64,000 bases of DNA from contig NZ_JAEDAJ010000002.1 of the NCBI RefSeq assembly GCF_016623465.1, positions 74,093 through 138,092 on the forward strand, given 5' to 3'. This document shows, piece after piece, positions 1 to 8,101 of the stretch. A model generated the notes under the pieces. That model did no database searches, was not told the origin of the DNA, and saw only the letters and a list, made by a program, of their open reading frames with translations. The position numbers and the translations under genes were made by a program. Position 1 is the first letter of the stretch; each line of letters begins with the position of its first letter. This stretch comes from Brachybacterium halotolerans. Lineage in GTDB: Bacteria; Actinomycetota; Actinomycetes; Actinomycetales; Dermabacteraceae.

Positions 1-584
1 ACGCCCGACGCGATCCGGACTTCCTGGTGATGGCACGCACGGACCTGCGCGCCGGCGCCGGGCTCGACGCCGCGATCGAGCGCATGCGCGCCCTCGTGGA
101 CGCGGGGGCCGACGCGATCTTCCCCGAGGCGATGGCGGACCTCTCCGAGTTCGAGGCCGTGTGCCGGGCGGTCGACGTGCCCGTGCTGGCCAACATGACG
201 GAGTTCGGGAAGTCCCCGCTGTACTCCAGGGAGCAGCTCGCGCAGACCGGCGTCGCGCTGGTCATCTACCCGGTGACGCTGCTGCGCACCGCGATGGGCG
301 AGATCGAGCGCGTCCTGCAGACCATCCGCGTCGAAGGGTCCCAGGCGTCCCACGTCGACGAGATGCTCACCCGAGCGCGGCTCTACGACCTCGTGGACTA
401 CGAGTCCTTCAGCAGCTTCGACGCCGGCATCTTCGATTTCGAGGTCCCCGGCCGGGCCGGGACCGACAGCGCGGGGGCCGCAGACGGCACAGGCGCCGCG
501 GACAGCGCACGCACCGCAGACAGCGCCCACAGAAGCAGCACCAGCGGAACCGTGAGCACGGACGAGCAGAGGAGCGAGTCATGA
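1..584 (+). CDS. prpB: methylisocitrate lyase, C-terminal part (5' end outside window)
   Basis: The reading frame is open from base 3 and enters mid-protein at a MARTD motif typical of the isocitrate lyase/PEP mutase superfamily. PrpB splits 2-methylisocitrate into pyruvate and succinate in the methylcitrate cycle for propionate breakdown, in the cytoplasm. Also visible are the barrel segments GADAIFPEA, VPVLANMTEFGKSP and VALVIYPVTLLR, and the usual C-terminal YDLVDYESF stretch. The last roughly 40 residues are an unusual Ala/Gly/Asp/Ser-rich tail. The stop overlaps the start of the next gene (ATGA), so the two are translationally coupled in a prp operon. The catalytic Cys region lies upstream of the window. 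Confidence 0.9.
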   Translation, partial: ARRDPDFLVMARTDLRAGAGLDAAIERMRALVDAGADAIFPEAMADLSEFEAVCRAVDVPVLANMTEFGKSPLYSREQLAQTGVALVIYPVTLLRTAMGEIERVLQTIRVEGSQASHVDEMLTRARLYDLVDYESFSSFDAGIFDFEVPGRAGTDSAGAADGTGAADSARTADSAHRSSTSGTVSTDEQRSES

Positions 585-1774
585 GCCCGAGCAGCCAGAG
601 CGACCCCGCCGAGAACCCGTCGGAGGGCCCGGAGATCCACCGCGGGCTCGCGGGCGTGGTCACCGACGTCACCGCGATCTCGAAGGTCAACCCCGAGACC
701 AACTCCCTGCTCTACCGCGGCTATCCGGTGCCGCAGCTCGCCGCGACCCAGCCCTTCGAGGCCGTCGCCCATCTGCTGTGGACGGGCGAGCTGCCCACGG
801 AGGCGGAGATCGCGGAGGACCGCGCTCACGAGCGCTCCCACCGCGCGCTCGCGCCCGAGGTGAAGGCGGCGCTGGACTCCCTGCCCAGCACCTGCCATCC
901 GATGGACTCCGTGCGCACCGCCGTCTCGGTGCTGGGCGGTCTGGATCCCGCCGCGCAGGACGACTCGCCCGCCGCGGAGCTCGAGAAGGCCCGGCAGCTG
1001 CTCGCGCAGCTTCCCGCCGTCATCGCCTACGAGCAGCGGCGGCGGCGCGCCGGAGGGCCCACCGAGCCGATCGCCCCGCGCGAGGACCTCGACTACTCCC
1101 AGAACTTCCTGTGGATGACCTTCGGGGAGGAGGCGGCGCCCGAGGTCGTCGATGCCTTCCGCGTCTCGATGGTGCTCTACGCCGAGCACTCCTTCAACGC
1201 CTCGACCTTCACCGCGCGCGTGATCACCTCGACGCTGTCCGACCTGCATTCGGCGGTCGTGGGCGCGATCGGCGCCCTCAAGGGTCCCCTGCACGGCGGC
1301 GCCAACGAGGCGGTCATGCACACCTTCGAGGAGATCGGGATCCGCCCCGAGGAGTCCGAGTCCGCAGCGAAGGACCGCGCGAAGGCCTGGATGGACGACG
1401 CCCTCGCGCAGAAGAAGAAGGTCATGGGCTTCGGTCACCGCGTCTACAAGAACGGCGATTCGCGCGTGCCCACCATGAAGCAGGCGCTCGACGCGATGAT
1501 CGACCACGTGGGCCGCCCGGAGATCCTCGGCCTCTACAACGGGCTCGAGCAGTCGATGGACGAGGCGAAGTCCATCAAGCCCAACCTGGACTACCCCGCC
1601 GGCCCGACGTACCACCTGATGGGCTTCGACACCGAGATGTTCACGCCGCTGTTCATCGCCTCGCGGATCACCGGGTGGACCGCGCACATCATGGAGCAGC
1701 GGGCCGCGAACGCCCTGATCCGCCCGCTCTCGGAGTACGTCGGCCCCGAGGAGAGGCCGGTCCCGGGTGCGTGA
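581..1774 (+). CDS. prpC: 2-methylcitrate synthase (citrate synthase family)
   Basis: 397 aa. It condenses propionyl-CoA with oxaloacetate to 2-methylcitrate, the first step of the methylcitrate cycle. Family motifs are clear: AEHSFNASTF, the catalytic-His segment GPLHGGANEAV (about residue 237) and GFGHRVYK (about 284). The length fits the small 370-400 aa methylcitrate/citrate synthases. The ATG at 581 overlaps the prpB stop; longer in-frame extensions upstream would run through prpB and are rejected. Position next to prpB separates it from the housekeeping citrate synthase, although such enzymes often also accept acetyl-CoA. Confidence 0.92.
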   Translation: MSPSSQSDPAENPSEGPEIHRGLAGVVTDVTAISKVNPETNSLLYRGYPVPQLAATQPFEAVAHLLWTGELPTEAEIAEDRAHERSHRALAPEVKAALDSLPSTCHPMDSVRTAVSVLGGLDPAAQDDSPAAELEKARQLLAQLPAVIAYEQRRRRAGGPTEPIAPREDLDYSQNFLWMTFGEEAAPEVVDAFRVSMVLYAEHSFNASTFTARVITSTLSDLHSAVVGAIGALKGPLHGGANEAVMHTFEEIGIRPEESESAAKDRAKAWMDDALAQKKKVMGFGHRVYKNGDSRVPTMKQALDAMIDHVGRPEILGLYNGLEQSMDEAKSIKPNLDYPAGPTYHLMGFDTEMFTPLFIASRITGWTAHIMEQRAANALIRPLSEYVGPEERPVPGA

Positions 1775-2906
1775 TGCCCGCCGCGGGTCCTCGTCCGCGG
1801 CGCCCGAGCGCTTCCGGCGGGAGCTGCGCATCCGGATCCTCGGCGCAGGCGTCGCAGGGACAGCGGCGGCGGCCCTCCTCGCGGCCGCCGGCCACGAGGT
1901 CGAGCTGATCGACGAGGACTTCGCGCCGCCGGCGCTGGGGACCTCCCTCGCCCTGTTCCCGCCGGCCCAGCGGGTGCTCGCGCGGATCGGCGTCCTCGAC
2001 GCCGTGAGCGCGGGAGCGACGGCCCCGCGGGAGGGGCGCCTGGTGGGCCGCGGCGGCCGAGTGCTCGCGACCCTGCCCTCGGGCGATGCAATGCTTGTGC
2101 CGCGCCCGCACCTGCTCGCCTGCCTGCGCAGGGCGCTGCCGAGCGATGTCCGACGGCGACGGATCCGCGTCCAGGACGTGCGTCCGCTGCGGCGCGGCGC
2201 CGACGTGCTCGTGGGCGCCGACGGGCTGCACTCGCTGACCCGGCTCTCCGGCTGGGGCGAGGGCGCCCGGGCCCGCGGGCACGGCATGACGATCCTGCGC
2301 GGCATCACCCCGCTGGCGCCGCCGGAGATCTCGGAGACCTGGGGCGGCGGGTGGCTGTTCGGCATCACGCCGCTCACCGGGGGCGGCACCAACTGGTTCG
2401 CGTCCGTGCCCGAGCACCGTGCACCCGATCGCGAGGGCGACCTCGCGCACCTCCGGGAGGTCGTGGGCGGCGCACGGGCGGCGATCGACACCGTCCTCGA
2501 GGCGTCGGCGCCCGCGCGCACGACGGTGCACGGCCTGTTCACCGTCCCGCCGGTGCGGCCGGTGCGCGAGGACGTGGTGCTGATCGGCGACGCCGCGCAC
2601 GCGATGGCGCCGAACCTGGGACATGGGGCGAACACCGCACTCTCGGACGCGGCGGCCCTCGCCACGGCGCTCGACAGCGCGCAGCGCATCCGCCCCGCCC
2701 TGGCCCGCTACGCCGCGCGGCGGCACCTGGTGGACCAGGGCTGGAGGCTCGGCTCGGAGGCCATGCTGCGCGCCGCGATGGCCGACGGATCCTCAGGAGG
2801 GCGGGACACCGTGCTCGGCGCGGCCGGTCGGGTCCTCGCCCGATGCCCCCGAGGGGCCCGTCGAGTGGCCGGACGTGTCCCGTCGGACCCTCGTGTCGGC
2901 CCGTGA
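1767..2906 (+). CDS. FAD-dependent monooxygenase-like protein
   Basis: 379 aa. The N-terminus has a Rossmann dinucleotide-binding fingerprint (ILGAGVAGTAAAALLAAAG, then an acidic residue in LIDED). A second FAD motif, VVLIGDAAHAMAPNLGHGAN, sits near residue 275. This is the layout of class A flavin monooxygenases (PHBH/UbiH/TetX type), which are cytoplasmic and NAD(P)H-dependent. The GTG start at 1767 overlaps the end of prpC by 8 bp, suggesting co-transcription. The substrate cannot be told, and a role in propionate metabolism is not established. Confidence 0.8.
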   Translation: MRDARRGSSSAAPERFRRELRIRILGAGVAGTAAAALLAAAGHEVELIDEDFAPPALGTSLALFPPAQRVLARIGVLDAVSAGATAPREGRLVGRGGRVLATLPSGDAMLVPRPHLLACLRRALPSDVRRRRIRVQDVRPLRRGADVLVGADGLHSLTRLSGWGEGARARGHGMTILRGITPLAPPEISETWGGGWLFGITPLTGGGTNWFASVPEHRAPDREGDLAHLREVVGGARAAIDTVLEASAPARTTVHGLFTVPPVRPVREDVVLIGDAAHAMAPNLGHGANTALSDAAALATALDSAQRIRPALARYAARRHLVDQGWRLGSEAMLRAAMADGSSGGRDTVLGAAGRVLARCPRGARRVAGRVPSDPRVGP

Positions 2907-2929
2907 ACACCCTTCGGACGCATGTCAGG

Positions 2930-4516
2930 TCATGGTCCTATCGTCGGCGGTGACGCATCAGCACCCACCCCTCGACATCGCAGGAGTTCCACATGACCAT
3001 CGACCTCATCGGCGACCTCCCCCTCGTCCTCGGCGGGAACACCTTCGGCTGGACCAGCGACGAGGACGAGTCCTTCGCCGTGCTCGACGCCTTCCTCGCC
3101 GCCGGGGGTCGCCAGATCGACACGGCCGACGTCTACTCCGCGTGGGCACCGGGCAACGACGGCGGCGTCTCCGAGGCCGTGATCGGCCGCTGGCTCGCCG
3201 CGCGCGGCACCCGGGACCAGGCCGTGCTCGCCACGAAGGTCGGCTCGCTCGCCTCCCGCAAGGGTCTCGCACGGGAGAACGTCGAGGCCGCTCTCGAGGA
3301 CTCGCTCGCCCGCCTCGGCACCGACTGTGTGGACCTCTACTACGCCCACTTCGACGACGAGACGCAGTCCCCCGCCGAGCTCGCCCGCACCTTCGACTCC
3401 CTGGTGCGCGCCGGGAAGGTGGGCGCCATCGGCATCTCGAACCTGTCCCCCGAGCGCCAGCGCTCCTGGATTGAGGCGGCCCGCGCCGAGGATCTGACCG
3501 TGCCCGTGGCCATCCAGGTGCAGTACTCCCTCGCCCATCGCGCGGACGTCGAGAGTGGCTACGGGCAGGTCGTCGAGGAGAACGACCTCGCGCTGTTCAG
3601 CTACTTCTCGCTCGCCGCCGGCCTGCTCACGGGCAAGTACCGCTCCGCGGCAGACCTCGAGGGGGTCGCCCGCGGCGCCCAGCTCACCGACTACGGCACG
3701 CCCGAGGGCTTCGCCCTCGTGGACGTCCTCGTCGACGTCGCCGAGCGCCACGACGCGGAGCCGACGGCCGTGGCCCTCGCCTGGCTGCGCGCGAAGGGCG
3801 TGACCGCTCCGGTCGCCTCCGCCCGCACCACCGCTCAGCTCCCGGCGCTGATCGCCGGCGCGGAGCTGGAGCTCACGAGCGAGGACGTCGCCGCCCTGGA
3901 CGCGGCCTCCGCACCGTTCACGCGCTGACCGCAGGGCCTGCGGGGCCCGCGGCCCTCCGGGCTCGGCGGGATCTGCGGGCCGGGCGGGATCTGCAGTCTC
4001 GGCGGATGCGCCGGGTTCCTCACCGAGGGTCCCGGCGAGGAAGCGCGGCAGCCAGACGGCCTCCCAGTCGCTGACCTCCTGGGCCATGTTGCCCACACGG
4101 GCCGGCGGCGCGGCCGGCAGCCAGTAGGCGCCCACGCCGTCGCGCTCGAGATACCCGTAGTCGACGAGCTCACGGCGCAGGTAGGCGACGTCCTCGTGGA
4201 CAGGCCGCAGGATGTCGCCGACCTCGGCCTCGGTGTACACCTCCCCGGGGGCGAAGCGCGCGAGCAGCTCGAGCAGCACCGAGAGGCGCGTCTTGCGCTT
4301 GGCGGGGATGCGCTCGAGCCCGCCGTCGCGCAGAAAGGGGCGGATGAGCTTCTCATGGTGTGCACGCGCCGCCGCGGGATCGGGCGTCGGGACGGCGATG
4401 CGCTCGGGTCGGGTCGCGGCCTGCGCGAGCAGCGCGGCGCGGGCCGCCGTGAAGTTCTCGCCTGTACGCTCCATGCGGGCGCGCACGAGCTTCTTGAAGT
4501 CGGAGGAGCGGGTCAT
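2930..4516 (-). CDS. DUF2087-like protein with an antisense read-through extension
   Basis: 528 aa as an ORF, but only the first 180 or so residues (about 3980-4516) look like real protein. That part starts MTRSSDFKKLVRARM, a segment shared by small actinobacterial proteins of this group. It continues with a DUF2087-like winged-helix region (LERIPAKRKTRLSVLLELLARF, EVYTEAEVGDIL, YLRRELVDYGYLERD, YWLP), often found in or next to transcription regulators. From about residue 185 the frame becomes Pro/Ala/Gly-rich and then runs antisense to the whole aldo/keto reductase gene with no stop until 2930. I see no frameshift signal. Either the long tail is made, or a stop was lost. The true 3' end is uncertain; the start is supported by homology only. 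Confidence 0.5.
   Translation of the reverse strand: MTRSSDFKKLVRARMERTGENFTAARAALLAQAATRPERIAVPTPDPAAARAHHEKLIRPFLRDGGLERIPAKRKTRLSVLLELLARFAPGEVYTEAEVGDILRPVHEDVAYLRRELVDYGYLERDGVGAYWLPAAPPARVGNMAQEVSDWEAVWLPRFLAGTLGEEPGASAETADPARPADPAEPGGPRAPQALRSARERCGGRVQGGDVLARELQLRAGDQRRELSGGAGGGDRSGHALRAQPGEGHGRRLRVVALGDVDEDVHEGEALGRAVVGELGAAGDPLEVCRGAVLAREQAGGEREVAEQREVVLLDDLPVATLDVRAMGEGVLHLDGHGHGQILGAGRLNPGALALGGQVRDADGAHLPGAHQGVEGAGELGGGLRLVVEVGVVEVHTVGAEAGERVLESGLDVLPCETLAGGERADLRGEHGLVPGAARGEPAADHGLGDAAVVARCPRGVDVGRVDLATPGGEEGVEHGEGLVLVAGPAEGVPAEDEGEVADEVDGHVELLRCRGVGADASPPTIGP
2993..3928 (+). CDS. aldo/keto reductase
   Basis: 311 aa, standard length for the family. The (beta/alpha)8 NADPH-dependent oxidoreductase signature is intact: catalytic Asp43 and Tyr48 (QIDTADVY), Lys82 (LATKVG) and His119 (YYAHFDD). 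The C-terminal AWLRAKGVTAPVASARTTAQL segment is the usual cofactor-binding part. It resembles the YghZ/Tas-like soluble AKRs. It starts 86 bp after the monooxygenase gene. Its whole length is also open on the opposite strand (see the DUF2087 entry). Substrate unknown. Confidence 0.88.
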   Translation: MTIDLIGDLPLVLGGNTFGWTSDEDESFAVLDAFLAAGGRQIDTADVYSAWAPGNDGGVSEAVIGRWLAARGTRDQAVLATKVGSLASRKGLARENVEAALEDSLARLGTDCVDLYYAHFDDETQSPAELARTFDSLVRAGKVGAIGISNLSPERQRSWIEAARAEDLTVPVAIQVQYSLAHRADVESGYGQVVEENDLALFSYFSLAAGLLTGKYRSAADLEGVARGAQLTDYGTPEGFALVDVLVDVAERHDAEPTAVALAWLRAKGVTAPVASARTTAQLPALIAGAELELTSEDVAALDAASAPFTR

Positions 4517-4762
4517 CGGATCACCTCTGCCGCCATGGCATCCCCAGCCTGCGTCGGCGGCATGATGCCTCGACGATGATCGGTCCGGATCCGAGGATCT
4601 GCTCCCCTTCGCCCCGAGGGCGCGGGCTGGGGCCGACGCCGGGCTGGGCGGTGGATCGCCGCCGGGAACACCCTAACGGATCGCACCGGTCCCCCGGACG
4701 TGTGTGGCCGGGACCGTGGCAACGGCGGTGATGGTGGCGGTGGCGATGACGATGCCGAACGA

Positions 4763-4810
4763 GGGGCGCGGGGCGCGGGGCGCGGGGCGCGGGGCGCGGG
4801 GCGCGGGGCG
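4763..4810. repeat. tandem 7-bp repeat, about 6.9 units
   Basis: Unit GGGGCGC is repeated six times and partly a seventh, upstream of the small gene at 4894. It is a slippage-prone simple repeat in the leader or promoter region. Confidence 0.9.
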
Positions 4811-4812
4811 AT

Positions 4813-4826
4813 CGAACGCTCGTTCG
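4813..4826. promoter_or_regulatory. inverted repeat, possible operator
   Basis: CGAACG-CT-CGTTCG, 6-bp arms around a 2-bp centre, directly after the 7-bp tandem repeat and about 70 bp before the start codon at 4894. Size and place suit a dimeric repressor site, but no regulator gene is adjacent. Confidence 0.35.
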
Positions 4827-4893
4827 TCCCACCCCTCTCCTAGTCTCCGAGGACCGAAGCCGCCGGCGCCGCCGGAGGCGGGAAGGAGGAGTC

Positions 4894-5250
4894 ATGGACA
4901 CCGTCGGACATCCTGGGTCCCGGGTGCGCGTCGTCCGTCCCGAGCGGACCGTGCGCCGGGAGCGCGACCGCATCCGCGCGGGGCTCCTGCTGAGGGTGCC
5001 CGGGCTCGAGCAGCGCATCGTGGAGACCTCGAGCGGATCGCTGCTGGTGCGGTTCCCCGCCGCGACGGCGGGCACAACATGCGCTGGGAGCGCCGACGGG
5101 ATCGAGATCGGCAGGCTCCCCGACCGGGGAGGCGCCTCGTGGGTCGTGGTCGTGCGCCGTCAGGGGCGCGCGAGCGTGCGGCGCTGCGCGAGCGTGGAGC
5201 AGGTGGTGCGCTCGGCGCTCATCGGCCTGCGGTCGGCCCGCGCCGCGTGA
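4894..5250 (+). CDS. hypothetical protein, 118 aa
   Basis: Preceded by a strong ribosome site (GGAAGGAGGA, ending about 5 nt before the ATG), which supports it as real. It is Arg-rich and soluble with no membrane segment. The N-terminal third is very basic (VRVVRPERTVRRERDRIRAG); the rest reads like a small beta-rich fold (SGSLLVRFPAA, GASWVVVVRR). I do not recognise a family. It stands alone, convergent with the methyltransferase that follows. Confidence 0.6.
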   Translation: MDTVGHPGSRVRVVRPERTVRRERDRIRAGLLLRVPGLEQRIVETSSGSLLVRFPAATAGTTCAGSADGIEIGRLPDRGGASWVVVVRRQGRASVRRCASVEQVVRSALIGLRSARAA

Positions 5251-5286
5251 CGCCGCCGGCCCGGGCCTCGACCCACGGGCCGGGCC

Positions 5287-5913
5287 TCAGCTCAGGCGGC
5301 GGGCCAGCGTCGAGATGACGTGCCAGTGCTTCTTCGCGGAGCTGTAGGAGCGGCCGTCCTCGTTGCGGACCTCGCGGTCCAGCACGCGGAACCCGCGGAA
5401 CATCTCGCCGATCTCCTGGGCGCTCAGGGTCGCGATGTCCTCGCGCTCGGCCCAGCTGTCCGACTCGCCGAACAGGTCCACGGCGATCACGCCGCCGATC
5501 TTCAGCGCTCCGGTGAGCTTCGGCCAGATCTCGCGCAGACCGTCCGGGCCCAGCATCGGCAGAGCGTAGGCGGAGTAGACGATGTCGGCCGCGGGGAACT
5601 GCTCGACGTCCCGCGCATCCATGTGATGGAAGTTGATGCGACCGGTCATGCGCTCGTTCTCGACGAGGCGCTGCGTGAGCGTGTCATCGGTGTCGTAGGC
5701 GTGGACGGTCAGTCCGCGGCGCGCGAACTCGAGCGCGTCGGCGCCACCACCGGCACCGACGTCGATCGCGACCTTCCCGGGCCCATCTCCGCCCGCGGCG
5801 TGCACAGCTTGCGTCACGACCCGCCGGGCGGGACGCGCCGCAGCACTGGCGTTGTATGCGTGCCAGTCGATCGTGGGGGCGGTGTCCATGCAGTTCAGGG
5901 TATCGACCTTCAT
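5287..5913 (-). CDS. class I SAM-dependent methyltransferase
   Basis: 208 aa. Motif I is clear (VAIDVGAGGGADALEFARRG), followed by an acidic post-I residue in VHAYDTDD, motif II-like MDARDVEQF and ADIVYSAYALPML, and motif III-like GALKIGGVIAVDLFG. This is the Methyltransf_25/TehB-type fold of a cytoplasmic small-molecule methylase; the substrate is unknown. The ATG at 5889 (MDTAPTIDWHAYN) may be the real start, because conserved sequence begins there and neither ATG has a good ribosome site. Transcribed divergently from the mycothiol gene. Confidence 0.78.
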   Translation of the reverse strand: MKVDTLNCMDTAPTIDWHAYNASAAARPARRVVTQAVHAAGGDGPGKVAIDVGAGGGADALEFARRGLTVHAYDTDDTLTQRLVENERMTGRINFHHMDARDVEQFPAADIVYSAYALPMLGPDGLREIWPKLTGALKIGGVIAVDLFGESDSWAEREDIATLSAQEIGEMFRGFRVLDREVRNEDGRSYSSAKKHWHVISTLARRLS

Positions 5914-6066
5914 CCAACATTCAATATGACCGAGGCCTGGCGCACACCGGTTTCGTCACCAGCGAACACCAGGGGGCCTCTGCGCCGGTTCCCAGGCGCG
6001 GATGCGGCGTGCGTCCTGCGCGATCGCGCACTCCGCAGGAGCCCTTCCACTCTTAGGATGATGTAC

Positions 6067-8097
6067 ATGTCAACCACGCCGCTGCGCCTGCTGCTCGTCT
6101 CGCTGCACACCTCCCCGCTCGCAGTCCCCGGCAGCGCCGATGCCGGCGGCATGAACGTGGTGGTCCTCGAGCAGGCGCGCGCCCTCGCCGCGGCCGGCCA
6201 CCAGGTCGACATCATCACCCGCCGCAGCGATCCCGATGCGCCCGCGATCAGCTCGGTCGTGCCGCGCCTGCGTCAGGTCCTGCTGCACGGCGGTCCCGCG
6301 ACGCCGCTTGCCAAGAGCGCGATGGAGCAGGCCATCGAGCCATTCTCCGCGGACCTCGAGCGCCTGGTTTCCGACGCCGAGCAGGCCGGGGAGCCGTACT
6401 CCCTGATCCACTCCCACCACTGGTTCAGCGGCGTGGCCGCGCTGCCCGTCGCCCACCGGCATCAGCTGCCGCACCTGCAGTCCTTCCACTCCGTCGCGGC
6501 CCCCGAGGGCTCGACCACGCTGGGCGCCGGAGAACCCGCCGAGTCCGCCGGTCGCATCCCCGGCGAGCGCCGCACGGCGAGGGAATCCCAGCTGGTCATC
6601 GCCGTCTCCCAGGCCGAGGCCCGCACGGTCCGCGAGCGCTACGGGGTCCCCTCGGACCGCGTGCTCGTGGTCCCGCCGGGCGTCGACACCGCACGCTTCC
6701 ATCCCTCCCCTCTGAGCCCTCAGGAGCGACTGGAGGAGCCCACGATGCTGTTCGCCGCGCGGCTGCAGCCCCTCAAGGCGCCGGACCTCGCCCTCGACGT
6801 GCTCGCCCGGCTCGACGTGTCCTGCAGGGCCCGTCTGGTGCTGGTGGGCGCCGCCTCGGAGGACTTCGCGGCCTACCGCGCGGAGCTCGAGGAGTCCGCC
6901 CGCTCGCTCGGCCTCGCCGACCGCGTCGCGTTCGCCGGCTCCATGGACCAGGACGAGCTGGCCGCCCGCATGCGCGAGGCCGCCGTCCTGCTGCTGCCCA
7001 GCTGGTCGGAGACGTTCGGGCTGGTCGCCCTCGAGGCCCAGTCCAGCGGCACCCCGGTGGTCGCCTGGGACCGGGCGGGCGGCGTGCAGGAGGCCGTGGG
7101 CCCTGGCAGCCGGCTGATCGCCGGCCGCGACCCGGATGTCTGGGCCGAGGCCGTCGAGTCCCTCATCGGCGAGGAGGAGGCCTTCCAGGAGGCCTCGCGC
7201 GCCGTGCGCGCCTTCGCCGAGACCCGCACCTGGCAGGCGTGCGCCCATCATCTCGAGCGGATCTACCGGGCCGTCGTCCACGGCGGCGCCGCCCACGGCC
7301 CGTCGGACCCCTGGCACCTGGTGCGCACCGCCGGCACCGTGCTGGCCGTGCACGCCCATCCCGACGACGAATCGCTCGCCACCGGTGCGCTGCTGGCCGA
7401 CCTCTCCTCGCGCGGCACCCGCGTCGTGGTCGTCACGGCGACCCGGGGTGAGGAGGGCGAGGTCGTCCCCGGCGCGATTCCCGAGGACGACGACCGCCCC
7501 CTCGAGGAGGTCCGCGCGCTGGAGGTGCGCCGCGCCCTCGGAGCGCTGGGCGTCGACGAGCACCACATGCTCGGCGAGGCCCCGGCCCTGGCCGAGGGCG
7601 CCGCGCCCCGGCGCTACCGCGACTCGGGCATGCGCTGGGTGCGCGAGGGCGTCGCCGGTCCGTCGGAGACCGCGGGCCCGACGAGCTTCACCCATCAGGA
7701 TCTCGACCAGGAGATCGCCGACCTCTCCGCGCTGATCGCGCACGTGCGGCCCGACGTGGTTCTCGGCTACGACGACCAGGGCACCTACGGGCACCCCGAC
7801 CATCTGCGCGCGCACGAGGCGACGGCCGGGGCGGCGCGCGCGCAGGGCGTGCCGTTCGTGGAGGTCGCGAGCGAGCCCGATCCCGAAGCCGCGGCCGACG
7901 GAGAGCCCTTCGCCTTCCGCGACCAGCCGGGCTCGGCCTCCGCCCTGGCCGCGGCGCTGCGCGCCTACCGCACCCAGCTCACGGTGATCGGCGACCTCGA
8001 GGGCGTGCCGGGCGGGGTGCGCGTGCGGCACGTCGGGGGTCAGATTCAGGACGTGCCGCTGCGCACCGGTCTGCGGATCCCGGCCGAGAGCGAGTGA
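6067..8097 (+). CDS. mshA: fused D-inositol-3-phosphate glycosyltransferase (MshA) and MshB-like N-acetyl deacetylase
   Basis: 676 aa, two mycothiol enzymes in one chain. Residues 1 to about 410 are a GT4 glycosyltransferase with MshA hallmarks: LLVSLHTSPLAVPG, DAGGMNVVVLEQA, HSHHWFSG, LQPLKAPD and a C-terminal SWSETFGLVALEAQ donor-site motif. MshA joins UDP-GlcNAc to inositol 3-phosphate. Residues about 425-640 are a PIG-L/MshB deacetylase with zinc motif HAHPDDES (about 431) and YGHPDHLRAH (about 575); MshB removes the N-acetyl group. Usually these are separate genes, with the MshA phosphatase step between them. No stop or frameshift lies at the join. ATG 6067 is chosen for an AGGA 8 nt upstream; ATGs at 6058 and 6061 are possible. 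Confidence 0.85.
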   Translation: MSTTPLRLLLVSLHTSPLAVPGSADAGGMNVVVLEQARALAAAGHQVDIITRRSDPDAPAISSVVPRLRQVLLHGGPATPLAKSAMEQAIEPFSADLERLVSDAEQAGEPYSLIHSHHWFSGVAALPVAHRHQLPHLQSFHSVAAPEGSTTLGAGEPAESAGRIPGERRTARESQLVIAVSQAEARTVRERYGVPSDRVLVVPPGVDTARFHPSPLSPQERLEEPTMLFAARLQPLKAPDLALDVLARLDVSCRARLVLVGAASEDFAAYRAELEESARSLGLADRVAFAGSMDQDELAARMREAAVLLLPSWSETFGLVALEAQSSGTPVVAWDRAGGVQEAVGPGSRLIAGRDPDVWAEAVESLIGEEEAFQEASRAVRAFAETRTWQACAHHLERIYRAVVHGGAAHGPSDPWHLVRTAGTVLAVHAHPDDESLATGALLADLSSRGTRVVVVTATRGEEGEVVPGAIPEDDDRPLEEVRALEVRRALGALGVDEHHMLGEAPALAEGAAPRRYRDSGMRWVREGVAGPSETAGPTSFTHQDLDQEIADLSALIAHVRPDVVLGYDDQGTYGHPDHLRAHEATAGAARAQGVPFVEVASEPDPEAAADGEPFAFRDQPGSASALAAALRAYRTQLTVIGDLEGVPGGVRVRHVGGQIQDVPLRTGLRIPAESE

Positions 8098-8101
8098 CCT
8101 C

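Noticed and set aside
398-2689. 763-codon minus-strand frame opposite prpC and the monooxygenase
   Set aside because: Both plus-strand genes have clear catalytic motifs; the shadow has none.
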